Program-made: the position numbers and the translations under genes
In this document: positions 1 to 5,013 of the stretch, piece by piece
How positions within the stretch are numbered: position 1 is the stretch's first letter
How the letters are laid out: each line of letters begins with the position of its first letter
The notes under the pieces: model-generated
Databases searched by the model: none
What the model was told of the DNA's origin: nothing
The model's input: the letters and a program-made list of their open reading frames with translations, nothing else
Assembly (NCBI GenBank): GCA_028709565.1
Contig: JAQVWU010000248.1
Span: 1-5,013, forward strand
DNA length: 5,013 nucleotides
Direction: 5' to 3'
Source of the DNA: Eubacteriales bacterium
GTDB lineage: Bacteria; Bacillota; Clostridia; Oscillospirales; CAG-272

Positions 1-1251
1 TACTGGAGCGATTTCGGGTACAGCGAGGAGCGGAGCGGGGAGCCGATTAACGACGCGGTGTTCGCGCGCAATACTAGGGTTGAGGAGCGGTACGGCATCG
101 ACATTGTTTTGGAAGAGACGGCCGATGTCAGGACGGCGGCGCAGAAGAGTATTACGGCGGGGGACGACCTTTATGACGTGGTCATGCCGTCCATTGACGA
201 ATCCTTTGCCATGGCTCAGGCGGGGCATATCACCGATCTCAGCGAGATACCCTGGCTGGACCCGGACAGGCCGTGGTGGGACGGGGTGCTGACCGAATCG
301 CTGTCGCTGTGCGGCCGCATCTATGTGGCGTCGGGGGATATCAGCATGGAGGACGAGGAATTCAACTGGTGCATTATATTCAACAAACCCATGATTGCCG
401 ACTACAATCTGGACAATCCCTATGACGCGGTCCGGTCGGGCAGCTGGACCTTTGAATACATGCGCCGGATGGGCAGGGTGGTCACCGCCGACCTCAACGG
501 CGACGGTGTGATTGACCATACCGACTCGTATGGTTACGGAGACGATTACTCCGGCGGGGAGTCATGGCATTCTTCCGCGGGCGAGAAGATTGCCGAACTG
601 GATCCGGACGGCGTGCCTCGGCTGGTCATAGGCAGCGAGCGGTCGGCGCAGGTCATGGACAGGGTCACCGAGATTTACAATGACCACAGTTTCATCATAT
701 GGGTCAGCGGCATGAAGGGGGTCCAAAACGGATGGGGAGAGCTCAACAACATGCTCATTGACGGGCGACTGCTATTCAGGTCGGCCAATATCTATAACAT
801 AAAGCAGTTCCGCGCCATGACCGACGATTTCGGACTGCTGCCGGCGCCGAAGTATGACGCGGAGCAGGCGCAATACAGCATGATGGTCTTCACCCACGCC
901 TGCGCCGGGATATGCGTGCCGGTGACAAACGGCGACACCGAGCGCACCGGGATACTGCTGGAGGCGCTGGCTTCCGAATCGGCGCCGGTTGCCGACGCGT
1001 ATTACAATGTCACGCTGACCGGCAAGTTCGCGCGGGACGAGGAGAGTCTGGCAATGCTGGAGATCATCTTCGATTCGCGGACCTACGACATCGGCAAGGT
1101 GTTCGGCTGGGGCAAGCTGACCGAGGTGATAAACAACACCGTCAAAGCCGGCTCGGGCTTCGCGTCAAAATACGAAGCCGCCGCCGAAGCCGCCGAAAGT
1201 GCGATGCGGGCGTCCTACGAGGCCTTCTCGAAGGGAATCGGGCAGGGATAG
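1..1251 (+). CDS. Extracellular solute-binding protein, C-terminal part (5' end outside window)
   Basis: The reading frame is open from base 1 to the TAG at 1249-1251, giving 416 residues with no start codon; a GTG at 58 is in frame, but the homology continues upstream of it, so it is not the true start. The product aligns by eye along its whole length with the lipoprotein encoded at 3080-4516. Shared blocks are NDAV-x2-RN-x-R-x-EER (near codon 18), NPY followed by SGSWTF (from codon 146), a calcium-loop-like DLNGDGVID (codons 164-172), DFG-x-LP-x-PKYD, ICVP and a C-terminal YDIG-x2-F-x-WG. By that alignment about 67 N-terminal residues, including the expected lipoprotein signal, lie left of the window. 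The role inferred from the family is ligand capture outside the membrane for an ABC-type importer, probably of a carbohydrate; the ligand cannot be read from sequence. It converges on the deacetylase-like gene. Confident for the family, not for the substrate. Confidence 0.85.
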   Translation, partial: YWSDFGYSEERSGEPINDAVFARNTRVEERYGIDIVLEETADVRTAAQKSITAGDDLYDVVMPSIDESFAMAQAGHITDLSEIPWLDPDRPWWDGVLTESLSLCGRIYVASGDISMEDEEFNWCIIFNKPMIADYNLDNPYDAVRSGSWTFEYMRRMGRVVTADLNGDGVIDHTDSYGYGDDYSGGESWHSSAGEKIAELDPDGVPRLVIGSERSAQVMDRVTEIYNDHSFIIWVSGMKGVQNGWGELNNMLIDGRLLFRSANIYNIKQFRAMTDDFGLLPAPKYDAEQAQYSMMVFTHACAGICVPVTNGDTERTGILLEALASESAPVADAYYNVTLTGKFARDEESLAMLEIIFDSRTYDIGKVFGWGKLTEVINNTVKAGSGFASKYEAAAEAAESAMRASYEAFSKGIGQG

Positions 1252-1261
1252 AACGGTATAA

Positions 1262-1338
1262 ATTATAGGGACGGAACGGGGACCGATTATAGAGACGGAC
1301 CGGGAACGATTACAGGACCGGGGACGATTGAGGTCCGC
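1262..1338. repeat. Degenerate short tandem repeat, 3 copies plus a fragment
   Basis: Three consecutive units each begin with ATTA and carry a GGGAC/GGACCGGG-like core: 1262-1285 (24 bases), 1286-1308 (23 bases) and 1309-1326 (18 bases, shortened). A fourth fragment, ATTGAGGTCCGC, follows at 1327-1338. The units differ by substitutions and by loss of internal bases, so the array looks decayed. A weak inverted repeat, GGACC at 1315-1319 and GGTCC at 1332-1336, lies at its right end. Function is unknown. It may be the remnant of an intergenic repeat family rich in GGGGACGG-type words, but that link is only an impression. Confidence 0.55.
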
Positions 1339-1351
1339 AAAATAAAAACGC

Positions 1352-1379
1352 AAAGGCCGCGGGGTATCCCGCGGCTTTT
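1352..1379. terminator. Bidirectional rho-independent terminator between convergent genes
   Basis: A perfect 8-bp stem GCCGCGGG (1356-1363) pairs with CCCGCGGC (1368-1375) around a four-base GTAT loop. It can be extended by AAAG (1352-1355) against TTTT (1376-1379), with one G-T pair. Read on the minus strand, the stem is followed by CTTTGCGTTTTTATTTT, a usable U-rich tract that begins about 14 bases after the stop of the deacetylase-like gene. Read on the plus strand it ends in CTTTTAATG, a shorter tract about 100 bases after the plus-strand stop. Termination is therefore likely to be stronger for the minus-strand operon. Confidence 0.8.
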
Positions 1380-1392
1380 AATGTAATTCGGC

Positions 1393-3075
1393 TTATTGAA
1401 CGCTTACCTCGCTCCTCCCCCTGACGGCTCTGAGCATGGTCCAGTCCAGACCGTCGATATGCTTTACCGGGCATTCGGTTTCGACGCCGTTGACCGTTAC
1501 CCGTTTGCCTTGACCGGGGATGCGTATGATTATATCGGCGGCGGCGTATACCGTGAAGCCGGCCGGGGTGCCGATGACCGACGAGACCGAACGGGCGTGC
1601 CACCACAGGCACAGGCTGTCGGGTCCGCAGGTGAGGACTTTATAGTTCCTGCTGTCGCAGTAGGACCGCGTTTCGTCCAGCGACGCCATTACCTGTTGGT
1701 TTGTGCCGTACAGGCCGGTGATATAGTGGGGGTGCAGGAAATAATTGATGGTCCGGCCGTGACGGGCCGCGTCGTCGAGACACCGGCGCAGTTTTTCGAG
1801 GGCCTCCGGATCGTCTTCCGGCAGGCGGGGTTCATAGTAATTGATGACCAGCTCGGTGAAGTTCAGTCTTTTATTGTCGTGCGCCCAGTCGTCGTAGGCG
1901 AAGAAGGGAAAGGCCGTGCCGAAGGCGAAACCGTACAGGCCGAACGCGTTTATATCGTCGGGGTTTATCTCACCGAGTTTGCTGTTGTCGCCCATAATGC
2001 CCAGGTCGGCCTGGTAGCGGCAGCGTTCCGCCCACCCGTGCTGGGTCAGACAGTGCCCCACGTTGCTCACGGGCATAACCCCGAAGGCGTCGGCGAACAG
2101 TTTGAGCTGTTCGGCAAAGCCCGCGGCGATAAACCGGTCGCGGTTCGCGCGGCAGACAAAGTCATAATGCAGCGCGAGTTCATGTCCGCGGGACCTGATA
2201 ATCTCAAATTCCTCGGGGGTGGTGACAAAGTTTCCGTTTATATCGGGCATGAGATTCATATGATAGGGCAGCCCCCTCTCATGCATGATGCCCGAAGCCT
2301 GCAGATTCATCACGCCGTTCGTCGCGTCGTCGTCGCCGCCGAAAAACAGCAACAGGTCGGGTATCGCGCCGTCCTTCATGGGGGGCAGACGGTGGATCAT
2401 GGGGTAACCGACCCTGGCGAAAATGGTCTGAATGATATAGAGATAGCGGTCGCAGAAAGCGATCTCGGTATCATAATCGAGGGGGACAATGCGCGTGTCG
2501 CATACGCGCCCTATATCGAATCCGTTTTGCCCGTCATAGACGGGTTTACCCGCCGAACAGGTCCACAGCGTCTGCGTCAGGTCAAAGGCGAAATAATACG
2601 CGCCGTTGAATACCGTGAGCCCGGGATCGAAATCGATATAGGCCAGTGTGCGGGCGCCGTTGGTTTTAACGACCGTGACGGGCGAGACCACGGGGAGGGG
2701 ATAATCATTGCGGTCAACGGGCAGATAAGCGCCGTCTCTCATCCGGAAGAAGCCGTTGATTGAAAACTCGCCGTCGGGCTGGGGTATAATCTCACCGGTC
2801 CGGATACCGAACAGGTCATCGGCATTTTGAGTCGCCAGTCCGATTAATATCAGCCCTTTGGACCGTGCGATATGCTCCCTGTCGGCGTCTGCCAGCGCGC
2901 CGGGACCGGTAAACAGCACGTCGCCTTTTCGGAAACGTCTGTCGGCATCCGGCAATTGCTGCGCGGTGACGCCCAGCCGGTCCAGCAGCTCGGTGATATA
3001 GCAATACCAGTAATTTCTGCACTCTTCGTTGGCGTCTTTGCGTTTTGTGTCGTCAAACAAATAATAAACGGCCAT
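1393..3075 (-). CDS. Polysaccharide deacetylase-like protein with N-terminal amidotransferase-like region
   Basis: A complete 560-residue protein with ATG at 3075 and TAA at 1393-1395. GGGAG (3085-3089) lies 9 bases before the start and inside the last codons of the upstream gene. Residues 1 to about 230 look like an alpha/beta region related to class I glutamine-amidotransferase/ThuA-type folds (GDVLFTGPGAL near 51, GLILIGLATQN near 74, YFAFDLTQTLW near 161). Residues 240-455 look like a NodB/CE4-type deacetylase barrel: acidic motif GGDDDA (D248-D250), GHELALH (297-303) and FLHPHY (446-451). About 60 C-terminal residues look beta-rich, with VTVNG near 526. The canonical second metal histidine, four residues after H303, is V307, so activity on N- or O-acetyl groups is not assured. 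No signal peptide or membrane segment is seen, which implies a cytoplasmic protein. It follows the binding lipoprotein by 4 bases, suggesting a shared role in glycan use. The fold is likely; the substrate is unknown. Confidence 0.75.
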   Translation of the reverse strand: MAVYYLFDDTKRKDANEECRNYWYCYITELLDRLGVTAQQLPDADRRFRKGDVLFTGPGALADADREHIARSKGLILIGLATQNADDLFGIRTGEIIPQPDGEFSINGFFRMRDGAYLPVDRNDYPLPVVSPVTVVKTNGARTLAYIDFDPGLTVFNGAYYFAFDLTQTLWTCSAGKPVYDGQNGFDIGRVCDTRIVPLDYDTEIAFCDRYLYIIQTIFARVGYPMIHRLPPMKDGAIPDLLLFFGGDDDATNGVMNLQASGIMHERGLPYHMNLMPDINGNFVTTPEEFEIIRSRGHELALHYDFVCRANRDRFIAAGFAEQLKLFADAFGVMPVSNVGHCLTQHGWAERCRYQADLGIMGDNSKLGEINPDDINAFGLYGFAFGTAFPFFAYDDWAHDNKRLNFTELVINYYEPRLPEDDPEALEKLRRCLDDAARHGRTINYFLHPHYITGLYGTNQQVMASLDETRSYCDSRNYKVLTCGPDSLCLWWHARSVSSVIGTPAGFTVYAAADIIIRIPGQGKRVTVNGVETECPVKHIDGLDWTMLRAVRGRSEVSVQ

Positions 3076-3079
3076 TTTT

Positions 3080-4516
3080 TTATTCTCCCGTGAATGCCTT
3101 TATCGTCTCCTCCAGCGCCGCCTGAGCTTTCGCGCGGTAGCCCTCGTAGAACGAGACGAAATTTGTATTTTTTTCGGCGAAGAAGGTGTTGTACATAAAC
3201 CATGTATCCCCCCAGTTAAAGGTGCTGCCTATGTCATACAGGATATTGCCGAATATCAGGTCCAGCATTTCCGATGATTCGTCGTCCCGCGTGAGCTTTC
3301 CGTCCAGCAGTTTGTCATAATACGCGGTCTTCACCGTATCGGCCGATTCCCTCGACATCGACTCGATCACCGCGCCGGTCATTTCTGGTTCGGTATTGCT
3401 GGCGGGTACGCAGATCGACCGGGATACATACGGTGAGGTCGAGGAGTAATATGCCTTCTGAGCCTCGTCGTATTTGGGCATGGGGAGTATGCCGAAGTCC
3501 GACTCCATGCCCCGGAAGGGGATGACCGAAGAAAAGGCGATATAACTGAACAGCGCCAGATCGCTCATGAACATGCTCTCAAAGAGCTCCGCGGGATAGT
3601 TGTGACCCGTCCTGCCGTCTCCATCATACATAATTTGCATGATTTTGTCAAGGGCCGCCAGCGACCGTTCGGTGTCCATTGTCAGATAGGGCTTGTCGTT
3701 TTCGTCCTTTTCCGCGAGTTTGTTCCCCGACGAGCCCAGCAGCATCCATCCGCCGAAATCCTCGACGATAAAGCCCCAGCGGTCCTTTTCGTCCAGTATG
3801 CCGTTTCCGTCGATGTCGGCGGTGGCGGCGGTTATGATATTATAGAAATTGTCAAAGGTCCAGCTGCCCGAACCGACCATGCCATAGGGATTTTCGATGT
3901 TGAGTCCTTCGGCGATTTTTTTGTTGAAGACCAGGGCCATTATGGCCATTTTGTCGCTGACCTCGATATCGCCGGCAATGACGGCCAGCTTGCCGGCAAT
4001 CGACAGGGCGCCGATGGCGTTTTGGTCATACCAGGGCGCGCCGATATTGATATTGGGGATATCGCCGAAAAAGACCAGGTGATCGCTTATGGAAAGGGGC
4101 ATGAGCAGCATGAGTTTATCCTGGGTGATATGGCAGGCGTTGTCCCCGGCGCTCACAATCTTTCGTATTACAGCCGTCGTGTCGGCTGAGGTTTCGCAGG
4201 CAATCGCGACCGACAGCCTCTCCTCGGTGCGCATATTGCGGGTGTAAACGGCGTCGTTGAGTACGTCCCCGTCGGCCGCCTCCACCCACAGGTCGTCATA
4301 GTCCTGACCCCAGTAGCCCGTCCGGAGGACCATGATTTTAAATGCCGCGCCGTCATAGCCGCCGTCGGGATAGTCATATTCGACCGGGGGCAGGGTGGTT
4401 TCGGCAAGCGTTGTTTCGGTTTCAGAAGGGACCGCGGATTCTTCCCGGTCACCGGCGCAGGCTGTGAGCAGTATGGCTAATACAAACACAATGCTTAATA
4501 TTCTGATGCGGTTCAT
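3080..4516 (-). CDS. Extracellular solute-binding lipoprotein
   Basis: A complete 478-residue protein. The ATG at 4516 is supported by GGGGAGG (4523-4529) with 6 bases of spacing; TAA is at 3080-3082. Residues 1-20 form a lipoprotein signal: basic N-terminus (NRIR), a hydrophobic stretch and the lipobox LTAC with C20 as the lipidation site. A Ser/Thr/Glu-rich tether spans about 23-46, typical of a surface lipoprotein in a Gram-positive cell. The mature domain resembles large ABC-importer binding proteins: NDAV-x2-RN-x-R-x-EER at 87-100, FNK at 197-199, NPY with SGSWTF at 209-221, a calcium-loop-like DIDGNGILD at 234-242, and DFG-x-LP-x-PKYD further on. It is a paralog of the protein at 1-1251. 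The gene sits 30 bases after the transporter gene and 4 bases before the deacetylase-like gene, with no permease nearby. Family assignment is firm; a carbohydrate ligand is inferred, and a sensory role is also possible. Confidence 0.88.
   Translation of the reverse strand: MNRIRILSIVFVLAILLTACAGDREESAVPSETETTLAETTLPPVEYDYPDGGYDGAAFKIMVLRTGYWGQDYDDLWVEAADGDVLNDAVYTRNMRTEERLSVAIACETSADTTAVIRKIVSAGDNACHITQDKLMLLMPLSISDHLVFFGDIPNINIGAPWYDQNAIGALSIAGKLAVIAGDIEVSDKMAIMALVFNKKIAEGLNIENPYGMVGSGSWTFDNFYNIITAATADIDGNGILDEKDRWGFIVEDFGGWMLLGSSGNKLAEKDENDKPYLTMDTERSLAALDKIMQIMYDGDGRTGHNYPAELFESMFMSDLALFSYIAFSSVIPFRGMESDFGILPMPKYDEAQKAYYSSTSPYVSRSICVPASNTEPEMTGAVIESMSRESADTVKTAYYDKLLDGKLTRDDESSEMLDLIFGNILYDIGSTFNWGDTWFMYNTFFAEKNTNFVSFYEGYRAKAQAALEETIKAFTGE
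3085..3089 (-). promoter_or_regulatory. Ribosome binding site of the deacetylase-like gene, inside the upstream gene
   Basis: On the minus strand GGGAG lies 9 bases before the ATG at 3075 and overlaps the last sense codons (ACG GGA GAA) of the binding-protein gene. Only 4 bases separate that gene's stop from the next start, so ribosomes finishing the first gene probably help start the second (inferred translational coupling). Confidence 0.7.
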
Positions 4517-4522
4517 CGGTAT

Positions 4523-4529
4523 CCTCCCC
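4523..4529 (-). promoter_or_regulatory. Ribosome binding site of the solute-binding lipoprotein
   Basis: On the minus strand GGGGAGG lies 6 bases before the ATG at 4516, a strong Shine-Dalgarno match at good spacing. It fixes the start codon, which also places the lipobox cysteine at the expected residue 20. Confidence 0.8.
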
Positions 4530-4546
4530 GTTTGATTTTGCGTATT

Positions 4547-5013
4547 CTAATAAGAAAGCGTCTGAAAAACGATTGCCAGCAAACATAACAACAGACTCAG
4601 TATACCCGCAAACGTCACCCGTTCTTTGTAGCGGATCCAGCCGATGGCCAGCGACAGTATGAGCGAGCCGGTGACCGTTATGGTAAACCGGGCGGCGGCG
4701 TTTATGCCGGGCATGCCGGACAGAATACTCCGGGGATAATAGCACAGGGGCATGGCGACACCCGGACCGGCAGCTTCTTAAGCTCGGCATGCGGCATATT
4801 CTTTTCCCTGAGGCAAAGAAACAATACCATAGAAATGACGGCGGCGATGAGATATGTCAGCCCGAAGAAGGTGTTCTGACCCTCGTCGGGGGTGTGATAC
4901 TGCCGGAGTTTTATACCGAAGTTGACGGTGCCGTTTGCCAGACAGGCGACGCACGCCGATATGATACCGGATTTATTGTCTTTTTTATTCCGCGCGCGCC
5001 CGTCATTTGATTT
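4547..5013 (-). pseudogene. EamA/DMT-superfamily transporter, C-terminal half, frameshifted and cut by the window edge
   Basis: Two overlapping minus-strand frames together read as the second half of a 10-helix drug/metabolite-type transporter. The first is open from the right edge at 5013 to a TAA at 4702-4704 (103 codons). It holds a charged loop and then two membrane segments, one with SGIISACVACLANGTVN and one with LIAAVISMVLFLCL, ending in the charged LREKN and later ELKKLPVR. The second is open from 4777 to the TAG at 4547-4549; it supplies CYYPRSILSG, then FTITVTGSLILSLAIGW, the family-typical short KER turn and a last helix near ILSLLLCLLAIVF. Moving between them needs a net one-base shift within 4702-4777. 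One extra base in the CCC run at 4761-4763 would give ...LPVR-GVAMPLCYYP... in one frame. This may be a real lesion or a sequencing or assembly error. The substrate is unknown. It ends 30 bases before the binding-lipoprotein gene, so it is probably the upstream member of the same transcript. Confidence 0.65.

Larger units (their letters stand above)
1252..1392. other. Intergenic region between convergent genes
   Basis: This 141-base gap separates the stop of the plus-strand binding protein from the stop of the minus-strand deacetylase-like gene. It holds a degenerate tandem repeat in its left half and a hairpin terminator in its right half. I see no credible coding sequence or RNA gene in it. 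Confidence 0.8.

Noticed and set aside
1165..1612. Short minus-strand open frames spanning the intergenic repeat and the end of the deacetylase-like gene
   Set aside because: They cross the terminator hairpin and the decayed repeat, overlap real genes and read as low-complexity Arg-rich peptides.
1396..2763. Long plus-strand open frame of 455 codons opposite the deacetylase-like gene
   Set aside because: It lies wholly antisense to a gene with recognisable motifs, a ribosome binding site and a coupled neighbour. Its translation is rich in V, G, R and D without family features, as expected from the mirror of GC-rich codons.
3602..4189. Plus-strand open frame of 195 codons opposite the solute-binding lipoprotein
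   Set aside because: It is fully antisense to a well-supported lipoprotein gene, has no family motif, and I saw no good ribosome binding site.
4517..4546. A separate promoter in front of the solute-binding lipoprotein
   Set aside because: The gap is only 30 bases and is largely taken up by the ribosome binding site. AT-rich words overlap the transporter's last codons but give no convincing -35/-10 pair.
4702..4777. Programmed -1 ribosomal frameshift as the explanation for the split transporter
   Set aside because: No canonical X-XXY-YYZ slippery heptamer is visible in the overlap, and DMT transporters are not known to need frameshifting. A lost base in a short homopolymer is simpler.
4449..4790. 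Minus-strand open frame of 113 codons in the third frame across the transporter and the lipoprotein start
   Set aside because: Its product is rich in Arg, His and Ser with no membrane pattern, whereas the other two frames carry clear transporter helices and the true lipoprotein start.
4987..4998. CGCGCGCG run near the right edge
   Set aside because: It lies in the charged loop of the transporter frame and encodes ordinary Arg/Ala codons; it is too short to call a repeat or regulatory site.

Overview
The window looks like a chromosomal fragment from a moderately GC-rich member of the Bacillota, most likely an uncultured gut-type clostridial lineage (Oscillospirales/Christensenellales-like; inferred, not proven). 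The basis is a purine-rich GGAGG ribosome binding site, a classical lipobox lipoprotein, and large solute-binding proteins that carry an internal calcium-loop-like motif (DxNxDGxxD type), a style common in carbohydrate-using Clostridia. No RNA gene, insertion sequence, CRISPR array, phage gene or replication origin is visible.

Layout. Positions 1-1251 (+) hold the C-terminal ~416 codons of an extracellular solute-binding protein whose start lies to the left of the window. Positions 1252-1392 are the only real intergenic space: a short degenerate tandem repeat (1262-1338) and then a GC-rich hairpin terminator (1352-1379) placed between two convergent genes. The rest is a minus-strand cluster read from right to left: the C-terminal half of an EamA/DMT-type membrane transporter (4547-5013, cut by the window edge and split by a frameshift), a 478-residue solute-binding lipoprotein (3080-4516), and a 560-residue polysaccharide-deacetylase-like protein with an amidotransferase-like N-terminal region (1393-3075). 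Gaps in the cluster are 30 and 4 bases, so co-transcription is likely, and the last two genes are probably translationally coupled.

How the parts may work together. The two solute-binding proteins are clear paralogs by eye and converge on the terminator from opposite strands, flanking the deacetylase-like gene. This suggests a carbohydrate-related locus in which binding lipoproteins capture a glycan or oligosaccharide. The deacetylase-like protein has no signal peptide, so it would act in the cytoplasm, perhaps on an imported sugar. No ABC permease or ATPase gene lies in the window, so the import partner is unknown. I see no convincing new biological system here. The items most worth checking are the transporter frameshift, the altered metal-site motif in the deacetylase-like protein, and the paralogous binding-protein arrangement.
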